Source: Mycobacterium kyorinense (GTDB lineage: Bacteria; Actinomycetota; Actinomycetes; Mycobacteriales; Mycobacteriaceae). Taken from it: DNA of 64,000 nt. Of this stretch, positions 10,098 through 19,406 are shown one piece after another; position 1 is the first letter of the stretch; each line of letters begins with the position of its first letter. The stretch spans positions 62,001-126,000 of the forward strand of contig NZ_LQPE01000038.1 of NCBI RefSeq assembly GCF_002101735.1. Reading direction: 5' to 3'. Below the pieces are notes generated by a model. It was not told the origin of the DNA, ran no database searches, and worked only from the letters and a program-made list of their open reading frames with translations. A program made the translations under genes and the position numbers.

Positions 10098-10378
10098 CGG
10101 GTACAGAGCCTCCTGAGCCACGCGCTGTTGGGGGCAGATTACGCCGGGCCCAGCTCGCCCGCGCGAGTTTGCCCATGCGTGATAGCCGCCGCGGGAGTTC
10201 CCGACTTTGCGGCCAAAGGTGGTGCTGCCGGGGCCAGATTCAGGACTCGCCACGTGGCACCTCACTCAGTCCCGACGGCCGTTAGCACCGTGCTGATCGC
10301 GTGCTGCGGATCTTAGAGCAGCGTCCAACCAGCCGGACGTTTTCCGCATTCCGCGATCTCACCGGCTGACCTTCGGCC

Positions 10379-11134
10379 TCACCGCGGCAGTACTCCCAGA
10401 TGGGCGAGCAGTTCGGCGCGGTAGCGCTCGGTATGAGCGGTGGGGTCGGTGGGCGACGGGCGGGGATGGTCGACGCTCAGCGCGTGAATCACCCGGCCGT
10501 CCTCGAGGACCAGCACGCGATCGGCGAGCGCGAGGGCTTCGTCGACGTCGTGGGTGACCAACAGGACACCGAACCCGTGACGGCGCCACAGCTCGAGCAG
10601 CAGGGCGTGCATGGTCAGCCGGGTCAACGCGTCCAGCGCGCCGAAGGGTTCGTCGAGCAGCAACAGCTGGGGCTCGGCCACCAGTGCCCGGGCCAACGAG
10701 ACCCGTTGCGCCTGACCGCCCGAGAGCGTCAGCGGCCACGCGTCCGCGCGGTCGCCGAGCCCGACGTCGGCGAGCGCCCGCTCGGCGCGCTGCCGGATCT
10801 GTGCCGTCGACAGCCGGGTGCGGGTGAGCCCGTAGCCGACGTTGGTGCGCACGTCGCGCCAGGGAAACAGTCGCGGTTCCTGGAACGCCAGCGCCGGCGC
10901 GCCGGCCGTCACACGTTCGCCGGTGTGATCCGTCGAGAGCCCGGCCAGCACTCGCAGCACCGTGGACTTGCCCGAGCCGCTGCGCCCGACGAGCGCGACG
11001 ATCTCGCCCCGTCTCACCTGCACCGAGACGTCGTCGAGCACCTGACGGCTGCCGTACCACTTGTCGACATGACGCAGCCGCCCCGCGACATCGGTGTCCT
11101 CGCGACTCGCAGTTGTTTCTAAAATAGCTGTCAC
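10379..11134 (-). CDS. ssuB: ABC transporter ATP-binding protein, SsuB/TauB type
   Basis: Cytoplasmic ATPase of an importer in the nitrate/sulfonate/taurine family, 251 residues. Walker A GRSGSGKST is at residues 50-58, a Q-loop at FQEP, the signature LSGGQ at 137-141, Walker B LLLLDEP at 157-163 and the switch histidine in LVTHD. It follows the permease gene by ten bases, so the two are one operon. No periplasmic or lipoprotein binding protein and no SsuD-type desulfonating monooxygenase is next to it, so the substrate (an alkanesulfonate, taurine, nitrate or other small anion) stays open. The symbol denotes family, not proven function. Confidence 0.85.
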   Translation of the reverse strand: MTAILETTASREDTDVAGRLRHVDKWYGSRQVLDDVSVQVRRGEIVALVGRSGSGKSTVLRVLAGLSTDHTGERVTAGAPALAFQEPRLFPWRDVRTNVGYGLTRTRLSTAQIRQRAERALADVGLGDRADAWPLTLSGGQAQRVSLARALVAEPQLLLLDEPFGALDALTRLTMHALLLELWRRHGFGVLLVTHDVDEALALADRVLVLEDGRVIHALSVDHPRPSPTDPTAHTERYRAELLAHLGVLPR

Positions 11135-11144
11135 AGTTGGCCTT

Positions 11145-11960
11145 TCACTGTCGATAGCGCAGGGCGCGGCGCTCGAAGAAACGAACGACGGCGTCGGTGA
11201 TGATGCCGAGCAGCGCGTAGACGATCAGTCCGAAGATGATGATGTCGATGCGCAGGAGGTCGCGGGCGTTGTTGATCAGAAACCCGATCCCCTTGTCGGC
11301 GTTGATCTGTTCGGCGACGATCAATGTCAGCCATGCGATCGCCAGCGACTGCCGCAGTCCCACCAGCACTTGCGGCGCCGCGCTGGGCACGATGATCCGG
11401 GTGAACCGCTGCCAGAACGAAAAGCCAAGCACCTGAGCGGTTTCGAACAGCTTCAGATCGACATGGCGGATCGCCGCAAAGCTGTTGAGGTAGAGCGGGA
11501 ATGCCACGCCCAACGCCACGAGCAGGACCTTGGGCAGCTCACCGATCCCGAACCACAGGATGAACAACGGGATCAGTCCCAGATGCGGCAGCGCCCGCAG
11601 CATCTGCATCGGCGGGTCGATCGTCGACTCGAACCACTGGGACAGGCCAACCGCTGACCCCAGCGTGATCCCGACCAGCCCGCCCAGCAGCAGGCCCTCA
11701 ATGACCCGCATCCCGGACACCTGCAGCGCGTCGACGAGCTGTCCGTTGTCCAGCAGTTCCACGCCGGCCTCGGCGATCAGCGAGGGAGCGGGCAGCACAT
11801 CCTGGGGTATCAGGCCGAGGGCGCTGCCCAGCTGCCACAGCACCACCAGCGCCACGGGCGACGCGACCCGCAGAATTTCCCATTTGCGACGCGCCCACAG
11901 CCCTGGGTGGGCCAGCCCTGTGCCGATCGGCGCAGTTGCGATGCTCACGGACGTCCTCAT
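11145..11960 (-). CDS. ssuC: ABC transporter permease, SsuC/TauC type
   Basis: Integral membrane permease of about 271 residues with roughly six hydrophobic segments. The BPD transport motif is seen as the conserved cytoplasmic loop around FWQRFTRIIVPSAAPQVLVG, which contacts the ATPase. The preferred ATG is at 11960 (MRTSVSIATAP); an in-frame ATG at 11987 adds nine residues (MRRICLCPT) with no better ribosome-binding site. It is the first gene of the two-gene ssuCB operon and diverges from cobG across about 100 bp. M. tuberculosis has no transporter at this place, as far as I recall. Confidence 0.85.
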   Translation of the reverse strand: MRTSVSIATAPIGTGLAHPGLWARRKWEILRVASPVALVVLWQLGSALGLIPQDVLPAPSLIAEAGVELLDNGQLVDALQVSGMRVIEGLLLGGLVGITLGSAVGLSQWFESTIDPPMQMLRALPHLGLIPLFILWFGIGELPKVLLVALGVAFPLYLNSFAAIRHVDLKLFETAQVLGFSFWQRFTRIIVPSAAPQVLVGLRQSLAIAWLTLIVAEQINADKGIGFLINNARDLLRIDIIIFGLIVYALLGIITDAVVRFFERRALRYRQ

Positions 11961-12058
11961 GGTTGGGCACAAGCAGATACGGCGCAACGCAGGGTTGCGG
12001 CCTCAGACGCTATGTGCCGCGGATCAGATCGGGTAAGGGTTTTCCGCTGGGTGAGCCA

Positions 12059-13195
12059 ATGTCGAGCCTGCGGGGCAACCCGTACCGTGAACACGTGCCG
12101 AGAACCCGCCACACCGACGGCTGCCCGGGTGCACTGCAGGTGCATCAGGCGGCGGACGGCGCGCTGGCGCGGGTGCGGCTGCCCGGCGGGATGATCAGCG
12201 CCGCACAGTTGGCCGCGCTGGCCTCCGCTTCCTCCCGGTTCGGCTCCGGCACGCTCGAGCTGACCGCTCGCGGCAACGTCCAGATCCGCGGGATTACCGA
12301 TACCGCGGGAGTCGCCGAGGCGGTGGCCGAGGCCGGTTTGCTGCCGTCGACGACGCACGAGCGGGTCCGCAACGTCGTCGCATCGCCGTTGTCCGGTCGG
12401 GTCGGCGGTGTGGCCGATGTGCGCGGGTGGGTCGGCGAGCTGGACGCGGCGATACAGGCCGAGCCGGCGCTGGCGTCGCTGCCGGGGCGGTTCTGGTTCG
12501 GCATCGACGACGGCCGTGGGGATGTCTCGGGGTTGGGCGCCGACGTGGGCGTGCATGTGCTTGGCGACGGCGTGGCGCTGCTGCTGGCGGGCCGCGACAC
12601 CGGCGTCCGGCTTCAGGCCGGCAAGGTGGTGGACAGACTGGTCGAGGTTGCGGTGCGGTTTGCCAAGACGCGCGGAAAGGCTTGGCGCGTAGTCGAATTG
12701 GCTGATCTGCGCCTGCTGATGCCCGGCGCCGACCGCGGCGAGCGCTACGCGCCGGTCACCGCGTGGCCGGTGGGCTGGATTTCGCAGGACGACGGCCGGG
12801 TCGCGTTGGGCGCTGTCGTGCCGCTGGGAGTATTGCCGGCCCGCGTCGCTGAATACCTGGCCGCGATCGAGGCGCCGCTGGTCGTCACGCCGTGGCGCTC
12901 GGTGCTGGTCTGCGACCTCGACGAGGCGGTCGCCGACGCGGCGCTGCGGGTGCTGGCGCCGCTGGGCCTGGTGTTCGACGAGGCCTCGCCGTGGCTGTCC
13001 GTCAGCGCCTGCACCGGCAGCCCGGGCTGCGCGCATTCGGCGGCCGACGTGCGGGCCGACGCCGCCGCGGCCGTGCAGACCGGCGAGGCGGGCGTCAGGC
13101 GACATTTCGTCGGCTGTGAGCGGGCCTGCGGCAGCCCGCCCGTCGGCGAGGTGCTGGTGGCTACCGCAGAGGGATACCGACGGTTGAGGTCTTAA
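12059..13195 (+). CDS. cobG: Precorrin-3B synthase CobG
   Basis: Oxygen-dependent ring-contraction enzyme of aerobic cobalamin synthesis, converting precorrin-3A to precorrin-3B with an Fe-S cluster, in the sulfite/nitrite reductase fold. The cluster ligands are seen near the C-terminus as two cysteine pairs, CTGSPGC and CERAC. The N-terminal ferredoxin-like half contains GTLELTARGNVQIRG. The ATG at 12059 gives 378 residues. An in-frame GTG at 12095 (VPRTRHTDGCPGAL) gives 366, closer to the 363 of M. tuberculosis CobG, and may be the true start. cobH begins ten bases after the stop. Confidence 0.93.
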   Translation: MSSLRGNPYREHVPRTRHTDGCPGALQVHQAADGALARVRLPGGMISAAQLAALASASSRFGSGTLELTARGNVQIRGITDTAGVAEAVAEAGLLPSTTHERVRNVVASPLSGRVGGVADVRGWVGELDAAIQAEPALASLPGRFWFGIDDGRGDVSGLGADVGVHVLGDGVALLLAGRDTGVRLQAGKVVDRLVEVAVRFAKTRGKAWRVVELADLRLLMPGADRGERYAPVTAWPVGWISQDDGRVALGAVVPLGVLPARVAEYLAAIEAPLVVTPWRSVLVCDLDEAVADAALRVLAPLGLVFDEASPWLSVSACTGSPGCAHSAADVRADAAAAVQTGEAGVRRHFVGCERACGSPPVGEVLVATAEGYRRLRS

Positions 13196-13204
13196 GGTGA
13201 GCGG

Positions 13205-13819
13205 ATGCTCGACTACCTGCGTGACGCCGCCGAGATCTACCGGCAGTCGTTCGCGACCATCCGCGCCGAAGCGGACCTAACCCGGTTCCCCGCCGACGTC
13301 GAGCAGGTGGTGGTGCGGCTGATCCACACCTGCGGCCAGGTCGACCTCGCCGAGCATGTCGCCTACACCGACGACGTGGTCGCCCGCGCTGGCGCGGCGC
13401 TGGCCGGCGGCGCTCCGGTGCTGTGCGACTCGTCGATGGTTGCCGCCGGGATCACCAAGGCGCCCGGGCCGGTCGTGTCGCTGGTGGCCGATCCCCGCGC
13501 CGCGGAGCTTGCCACCAAGCGGGCCACGACACGCTCGGCCGCCGGGGTGGAGCTGTGGGCCGAGCGGCTGGGCGGGGCGGTGGTCGCGATCGGCAACGCG
13601 CCCACCGCGCTGTTCCGGCTGCTCGAGCTCGTCGACGAGGGCGCGCCGGCGCCGGCCGCGGTGCTGGGCGGGCCGGTCGGCTTCGTCGGTTCTGCGCAGT
13701 CCAAAGAGGAGCTGATCGACCGTCCGCGCGGGATGTCGTATCTGGTGGTGCGGGGCCGCCGCGGCGGTAGCGCGATGGCCGCCGCCGCCGTCAACGCGAT
13801 CGCGGCCAGCATCGAATGA
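13205..13819 (+). CDS. cobH: Precorrin-8X methylmutase CobH
   Basis: Moves the C11 methyl group to C12, turning precorrin-8X into hydrogenobyrinic acid. The protein has 204 residues, close to the usual 205-210. The active-site histidine of the family is in [12 protein letters not shown] near residue 43, and the substrate-binding strand reads [13 protein letters not shown]. Its ATG follows cobG closely and its stop overlaps the cobIJ start as ATGA, so cobG-cobH-cobIJ are translationally coupled. Confidence 0.95.
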   Translation: MLDYLRDAAEIYRQSFATIRAEADLTRFPADVEQVVVRLIHTCGQVDLAEHVAYTDDVVARAGAALAGGAPVLCDSSMVAAGITKAPGPVVSLVADPRAAELATKRATTRSAAGVELWAERLGGAVVAIGNAPTALFRLLELVDEGAPAPAAVLGGPVGFVGSAQSKEELIDRPRGMSYLVVRGRRGGSAMAAAAVNAIAASIE

Positions 13820-15276
13820 CCGGGCGCGGCACGCTTTTCGGCGTCGGGCTGGGACCCGGGGACCCGGAGCTGGTGACCGTCAAGGCTGCGCGGGTGATCG
13901 GACAAGCCGATGTGGTGGCGTATCACAGTGCGCGGCACGGCCGCAGCATCGCCCGCGGCATCGCCTCGGCTTACCTGCGGCCCGGGCAAATCGAGGAGCA
14001 CCTGGTGTATCCGGTGACCACCGAGACCACCGATCATCCCGGCGGTTATGCCGGGGCGCTCGAGGACTTCTACACCGAGGCCACGTCGCGGATCGCGGGG
14101 CATCTGGACGCCGGCCGCGATGTGGCGCTGCTGGCCGAGGGCGATCCGCTGTTCTACAGCTCCTACATGCATCTGCACACCCGGTTGACGGAGCGGTTCG
14201 ACGCGGTGATCGTGCCGGGGGTGACGTCGGTCAGCGCGGCGTCGGCGGCGATCGGGACACCGCTGGTGGCCGGTGACGAGGTGCTGTCGGTGCTGCCGGG
14301 CACGCTGCCGGTCGCCGAGTTGGCGCGTAGGCTTTCCGAGGCCGACGCCGCGGTGGTCTTGAAGCTGGGCCGGTCGTATCCCGCTGTGCGGGAAGCGCTT
14401 TCGATGGCCGGGCAACTCGACGACGCATTGTATGTGGAGCGTGCCAGCACTGCGAGCCAGCGGGTGTTGCCCGCCGCGTCGGTCGACGAAACCAGCGTGC
14501 CGTACTTTTCGCTGGCCATGGTGCCGGGCGGGCGTCGTCGCGAGTCACGCTGCGGCGGCGTCGCGGTGGTGGGTCTGGGCCCCGGACACTTTCACTGGAT
14601 GACGCCCGAATGCCGCCGCGAGCTGGACGCCGCCACCGACCTGATCGGCTACGGCCCGTATCTGGATCGCGTGCCGGTCCGTGACGGTCAGCGCCGTCAT
14701 GCCAGCGACAACACCGACGAGGTGATGCGGGCCCGGTTGGCGTGCTCGTTGGCCGAGCAGGGCCGCGCGGTGGCGGTGGTGTCGTCGGGTGATCCTGGCG
14801 TGTTCGCGATGGCGACCGCGGTACTCGAAGAGGCCAAGCAGTGGCCGGGTGTGTCGGTTCGGGTGATTCCGGCGATGACCGCGGCGCAGGCGGTGGCCAG
14901 TCGGGTCGGCGCGCCGCTGGGTCACGACTACGCGGTGATCTCGCTGTCGGATCGGCTCAAGCCGTGGGACGTGATCGCCGCGCGGCTTTCCGCCGCGGCC
15001 GCCGCCGACATGGTGCTGGCGATCTACAACCCGGCGTCGAAGAGTCGGACCTGGCAGGTCGCGGCGATGCGTGATCTGCTGCTGGACCATCGTGATCCCG
15101 GCACGCCGGTGGTGATCGGCCGCGACGTGTCCGGGCCGGATGAGCGGGTGACGGTGGTGCGGTTGGCGGATCTGGACCCGGCCGAGGTGGACATGCGCTG
15201 TCTGCTGATCGTCGGCTCGTCGCAAACCCAGTGGTACGACGACCGCGTCTTCACCCCGCGCCGCTACCCCATTTGA
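13816..15276 (+). CDS. cobIJ: Bifunctional precorrin-2 C20- / precorrin-3B C17-methyltransferase CobIJ
   Basis: A 486-residue fusion of two SAM-dependent tetrapyrrole methylases. The N-terminal half (about residues 1-240, starting [17 protein letters not shown]) is CobI, which methylates precorrin-2 at C20. The C-terminal half (from about 247, [18 protein letters not shown]) is CobJ, which methylates precorrin-3B at C17 with ring contraction. Each half carries its own GxGxGxP-type SAM loop. The same fusion is known in M. tuberculosis (Rv2066, often called cobI or cobJ). It overlaps cobH by four bases. Confidence 0.95.
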   Translation: MTGRGTLFGVGLGPGDPELVTVKAARVIGQADVVAYHSARHGRSIARGIASAYLRPGQIEEHLVYPVTTETTDHPGGYAGALEDFYTEATSRIAGHLDAGRDVALLAEGDPLFYSSYMHLHTRLTERFDAVIVPGVTSVSAASAAIGTPLVAGDEVLSVLPGTLPVAELARRLSEADAAVVLKLGRSYPAVREALSMAGQLDDALYVERASTASQRVLPAASVDETSVPYFSLAMVPGGRRRESRCGGVAVVGLGPGHFHWMTPECRRELDAATDLIGYGPYLDRVPVRDGQRRHASDNTDEVMRARLACSLAEQGRAVAVVSSGDPGVFAMATAVLEEAKQWPGVSVRVIPAMTAAQAVASRVGAPLGHDYAVISLSDRLKPWDVIAARLSAAAAADMVLAIYNPASKSRTWQVAAMRDLLLDHRDPGTPVVIGRDVSGPDERVTVVRLADLDPAEVDMRCLLIVGSSQTQWYDDRVFTPRRYPI

Positions 15277-15322
15277 TGGCGGCGAGTGTGCGGTTGATCC
15301 ACGCTTTTTTCGAAACAGCGTG

Positions 15323-15859
15323 TCATAAGCCCACATTCGACGCACCCGGCGGTCGCCAGGACGGGTTGCGGCCAAGGCGGGCGAGCAGCTTCGACTGGAT
15401 GTCGGCATCGTCGTCGATGGCGAGCGGAGGCGCGAACATCCCTGACGCGGTCAGCTCATGCGAGTCAGCGGGCAGTTCGTCGAAAAACAGTGTGCACCAG
15501 GCGGGGTCGAGCCGGTCGTCTGCGTCGACTGCCCGGGCCAGATCCCAGGTGTGCACCAGCAGGTCTCGGGTGAGGTGTGGCAGTGGTACGTCGATGACCC
15601 ACTCACGGTCCAGCGCCTCCTTGAGCGCGTCGTAGGTCAACTCCCAGCGCCGCTGCGGATTGTCGCGGGGACGCGGCGGCTTCAGTCCGAGCGGCCGCAG
15701 GAGCAGCACGTCGTGAAAGCCGATCACGTGCTCCAGCACTGCGCGCGCATCCCAGGCCTCGCAGGGGGTTGGGCGGTCCCACTTCCCGTCGGCCGACCGC
15801 ACCGCCTCACCGAACCTTCGGCACACTGCCAGGTGCAGCTCCTTCGGGTCAGTGTCCAC
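15323..15859 (-). CDS. DinB-superfamily protein, TIGR03086/maleylpyruvate-isomerase-like
   Basis: A 178-residue four-helix-bundle protein of the mycothiol-dependent maleylpyruvate isomerase-like/TIGR03086 group common in actinobacteria. Family marks include the N-terminal DRPTPCEAWDARAVLEHVIG, with a potential metal-ligand histidine, and the later HTWDLARA histidine. Function unknown; some relatives are mycothiol S-transferases. The start is a GTG whose first base is shared with the stop of the broken cyclase/ATPase gene (TAGTG), so it was probably translationally coupled to that gene when intact. Confidence 0.75.
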   Translation of the reverse strand: MDTDPKELHLAVCRRFGEAVRSADGKWDRPTPCEAWDARAVLEHVIGFHDVLLLRPLGLKPPRPRDNPQRRWELTYDALKEALDREWVIDVPLPHLTRDLLVHTWDLARAVDADDRLDPAWCTLFFDELPADSHELTASGMFAPPLAIDDDADIQSKLLARLGRNPSWRPPGASNVGL

Positions 15860-18800
15860 TACATCGCCTCGGCCATCGCGATATGGCCTTCGAAGCCAAG
15901 CGATGTCGCCATGCCGCGGTAGCGATCGACGAAATCACGGTAGGTGGTCTCATCGCCGCGGGCTTTGGCCAGCAACGCGCGAAGCCGTAGCAGTGTCACG
16001 TCATAGAGCACGAATCCGGGCTCGACCGGCAGGGACCCCAACTGCTTGATTGCGAACTGCGCTTCCGTAACGTCCGCTTCGGTACCGCGTTGCAGCAGCG
16101 TATCGACGAGAGCGGCGACAGCGGCTCCCCGGTAAATCAGTTCACCTGCGGCGATTTCGTGGTCTACCACTTGACGGAGTATCCCGATAGCTCCGTCAAG
16201 ATCGCCTGCACGTACTTTTTCTCTGGCAATTTCCAACTCGATGATGGGCAGTTCGCCGACCATGAAACGCTTCTCCAGCATGGCCTCACGAGCCATCGCG
16301 AGTAGGTGTAGGCCTTCACTGCGTTGCGGACCGCCCGATCGAGTCAGCACGAGGCCATGCAGAAGACGGGCCGCCGTCAACGCGAAGTCGTCGCCGCGCT
16401 GTTCCGCCCGTTTCAGGGTGTCGGAGGTGTCCTGCAGCATCGGGGTGTCGGGGCGCAGCAGCCCATGCAGTGTCCCGAAGGTGTGTAGGAACAAGTCAAA
16501 CACGGCGCGACCGCCGGGCTGGACCTCACGGCATATTGCTGCGGCCTGTTCCATTTGGCGCTTCCACGTCTGTTGCCCCAGACACGCCCGTGCGACGGCT
16601 TGTGTCATCAGCGCCCATATCAGCGGTGTTTCGATGATGAGATCACCCATGTGGTAATCGCCGTCGGCCAGGTCGATCACGCGCTGCGCCAACCGCACGC
16701 ACTCTGTTGCCTCGCCCACTCTGACGTTTGGGTTCAACGCGATCCACAGCAGGGCGACCGTCAGCACTGGGTCGGCAATCGACTCCAGCAACGACTCGAG
16801 TTCGGAGGACAGCCGCAAAGCTTCACGAAAGCGCTCATGGCCCACGCATGCCTGAACTTGCCCGGCCATTCCGATGGCGAGCGAGACTTGGTCACCGGCT
16901 GCGGTGCACATATCGCGGAGCTCGTCGAAACCGGTGTCGGCGACGTTGCCTCCTGCGCGCCAGGCCGTCGCGCACAGCCTGGCCCGCGGTGCAATACGCA
17001 TTGCGGTGCGGTGAGGGTCGTCGGCGGGCAGCCGGTCGGCTATCCGGCGTGCTCGCTGCCAACTGGTCCAGGCCGCTGCTATGTCGCGATACGCCCGCAA
17101 CCACGTGCCGGCACGCATGTGCCAGCTGAATGCTTCGTGTAGATCCCCGGCGGCCTCTAGGTGCTCGGCAATCAGCGACGCATTTTCGTCGGACTGCTCG
17201 ATGGCTATCGCCAACTTTCGGTGCAACTCGGCACGGTCCGATTTGAGCTGTGACTCGTAGGCCACCGAGCGGATGAGCGGATGGCGAAATGCATACTCGG
17301 CGCGCGGGCTGAACTTGACCTGGTCGATGAGCTCTGCCTGGACCAGCGTTTCGAGGTTCGGATCAGCGTCCACCGCGGTGAGAAGCTCGGCATCGAACGA
17401 TCCGATCACTGCGGCCGCGTTCAACGTGCGTTTGGCTGGCGCGTCCAAGCGGTCGATTCGGGCGGCTATGGCCGCTTGCAGGCTGGCCGGCACGTGAACT
17501 TCGCCCTGTTCATCCCCTCATACATATGCCCCTGGTCCGCCGGTGATCACGCCTCGATCGGCAAGGTCACGGATGATCTGCTCGGCGAAAAACGGGTTTC
17601 CGGCGGCTCGGTCAGCGACCTGCTCGGCCAGTGCGGCAACCGAAGGGTCCGACCCCATTAACTCCTCGATCAATGCCGAAGTTTGCGAGTCATCCAGTGG
17701 GGCAAGCGCAATCACTTGCGCGCCCGGGGTCCTGGTGAGTTCGCCGCGGTATTCGGGCCGGTACGTGATCAGTACCAGTGAGCGAGACCGCGGAACCACC
17801 GCCAGAAAATCCGCGAGCATAGATTCGCTGGCCTGATCGATCCAGTGCGCGTCCTCGATAACGTAGACACATGGTGTCGAGCGGGTTAGCGCTGCCGTAT
17901 TCATGAGCGCGGTCAGCCTGCGCCGGCGAGCATCGGGCGCGATATCGGGCAGCTCCGCCGCCTGATCGCGGATGCCGAGTAGGTCGTGGAGAAGCACAAG
18001 GTCCGCGGAATCGGCATCCGGCAATTGGTTTCGTACCTTGGCCCGCGCTGTCGCATCGTCGAGATCCGCCGTTCCCAACACCGCTCGCAGCAACCGGGTC
18101 ACCGCGTGAAATGCGACCTCGCTGGTATGAGACTCGCAGTATGTCCAAAAGACTTGCACGTCCTGGCTATCCGCAACCGAGGCCGTTTCGGCGATGATGC
18201 GGCTCTTGCCGATGCCGGGCGGTCCGACTATTCCGGCCACGCAGCCATGGCCTGTTGTCGAACGATTCAGCATCGCCGTCAGAGCGGCGAGTTCCCACTC
18301 GCGTCCCACCAGTGTCGAGGCATGCGGACCAATGCGCTCGCGGGGTGCCGCCAAAGCCACAAGTCGGCGTGCCGACACCGGATCGGCGGCACCCTTGATG
18401 GTCACCAGTTCTGGGTCGGCGAGGACGGCGACGTTCTCGACGAGCCGCGCGGTGGACACACTGAGCATTACGCCGCCGGGGGGGGGCCGCGGATTCCATC
18501 CGCTGAGCCATACCGACGTGAACTCCTACCGCGGTGTAACCCATGGCGCCCGAACCGATCTCACCTGCGATCACCTCACCGGAGTTCAGTCCTATTCGCA
18601 GCTGCAGCGCTAGAGCATCTTTCGTCTCCACCTCCACGGCTAACCGCTTGGCTTCTTCCTGGATATCCAGGGCAGCTGCACAGGCACGAACAGCATGGTC
18701 CTCCAAGGACATTGGGGCCCCGAAGATCGCCATGATTCCGTCGCCGGTGAATTTGTCGACGGTGCCGCCGTAATGCCGCACGACCGCCGAAGCGCGTTGG

Positions 18801-19012
18801 ACGAGCGCGGCCATGATCTCGCGCAGTCGCTCGGCGCCCACGGCCGCAGCGATATCCATCGATCGCACCACATCGGCGAACAACACCGTCACCTGCTTGT
18901 ACTCCGCGGCACCAGGCCGGGCGGTGAGCGGCGAACCGCAGTCGTGACAGAATTTTGCGTTCGCGCTCAGGGCGGTGCCGCAAGCCGGGCAAGCCAAATC
19001 CGCGGCGGTCAT
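15859..19012 (-). pseudogene. Broken adenylate/guanylate cyclase with C-terminal AAA ATPase and TPR region
   Basis: Three fragments add up to one protein of about 1,050 residues. Fragment 1 (19012 to about 18487) has a zinc ribbon (CPACG, CHDCG) and a class III cyclase domain with FADVV, DKFTGDGIMAIFG and VGMAQRMES. At a run of nine C on the coding strand (18486-18478) the frame shifts. Removing one C joins it to fragment 2 (MLSVSTARLVENV, then P-loop GPPGIGKS and VIEDAHW), which ends at an in-frame TGA at 17520-17518. The same frame resumes after the stop (fragment 3, VPASLQAAIAARIDRL to AMAEAM) and ends at 15859. Two separate lesions argue for a decayed gene, although the first could be a sequencing error or slippage. 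The transition-state Asn expected in the cyclase is Gly (HVGMAQR). Confidence 0.85.
18478..18486. repeat. Homopolymer G9 (C9 on the coding strand) at the cyclase frameshift
   Basis: Nine consecutive G on the + strand lie exactly where the cyclase reading frame changes. With eight bases the reading would be APPGGVMLS, continuous with the ATPase part. With nine it is APPRRRNAQ and the protein ends prematurely at 18167. The tract is therefore either a sequencing artefact or a slippage-prone site. Confidence 0.85.
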
Positions 19013-19107
19013 AAGGCCGCCTCGGCCATCGCGAGCCCGCCGTCACCGCTCACTCGGTTATGGTGACACCCCGCGCCACTTTGATGCTGGGGAAATGCAG
19101 TGGCTAT

Positions 19108-19130
19108 TTGGCGATACTTTTGGCTATACT
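19108..19130 (+). promoter_or_regulatory. relBE promoter with tandem 11-bp repeats and leaderless start
   Basis: Two near-identical direct repeats, TTGGCGATACT (19108-19118) and TTGGCTATACT (19120-19130), sit with a 12-bp period directly upstream of relB. The second ends in TATACT, a good -10 hexamer, six bases before the ATG. This predicts a transcript starting at or very near the start codon (leaderless). The repeats overlap the promoter and are likely RelB/RelBE operator sites for autorepression; that is inference from toxin-antitoxin biology. Confidence 0.6.
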
Positions 19131-19136
19131 CGTCCA

Positions 19137-19406
19137 ATGGCGACTGTTCCACTGGGTGACGCACGCAATCATCTTTCGGAATACGTCGCTGACGTTGAGC
19201 GGACGCACGAGCGCGTCACGATTACCCGGCATGGGCGTCCCGCCGCAGTGTTGATTTCTGCTGACGAACTCGCGTCCATCGAAGAAACACTCGAAGTGTT
19301 GCGCACACCGGGTGCCGTGGATGCGATTCAACAGGGTCTAGCGGATGTGGCAGCCGGACGCTTTGTCAGCAACGACCAGATCCGTAGCCGCTATACCGCC
19401 CGGTGA
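19137..19406 (+). CDS. relB: Antitoxin RelB
   Basis: An 89-residue Phd/YefM-RelB type antitoxin: an N-terminal DNA-binding part (VPLGDARNHLSEYV, then TRHGRPAAVLISADEL) and a C-terminal toxin-wrapping tail. By recall it closely matches M. tuberculosis RelB (Rv1247c), including the C-terminal RYTAR. The ATG at 19137 follows the -10 element by six bases and no ribosome-binding site is seen, as expected for a leaderless message. The stop overlaps the relE start by four bases (GTGA). It would neutralise RelE and repress its own operon. Confidence 0.92.
   Translation: MATVPLGDARNHLSEYVADVERTHERVTITRHGRPAAVLISADELASIEETLEVLRTPGAVDAIQQGLADVAAGRFVSNDQIRSRYTAR

Noticed and set aside
8733..10316. Long open frame of about 527 codons on the + strand opposite the LuxR-type regulator
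   Set aside because: It is antisense to a convincing coding region, has no recognisable domain, and such frames are expected in GC-rich DNA. The same applies to antisense frames of about 690 codons over helY (27947-30040) and metH (55000-57066).
11961..11987. Cysteine-containing leader peptide (MRRICLCPT) acting as a sulfur-responsive attenuator before ssuC
   Set aside because: It is in frame and continuous with the permease, has only two cysteines and no following stop, so it is simply an alternative N-terminus.
11961..12058. Cobalamin riboswitch in the ssuC-cobG gap
   Set aside because: The gap is too short for the roughly 180-base cobalamin riboswitch, and no B12 box is present.
3189..12058. 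Prophage or integrative element in the cobN-cobG interval
   Set aside because: No integrase, transposase, phage structural gene, tRNA target or flanking direct repeat could be found, and the codon and GC pattern look like the rest.
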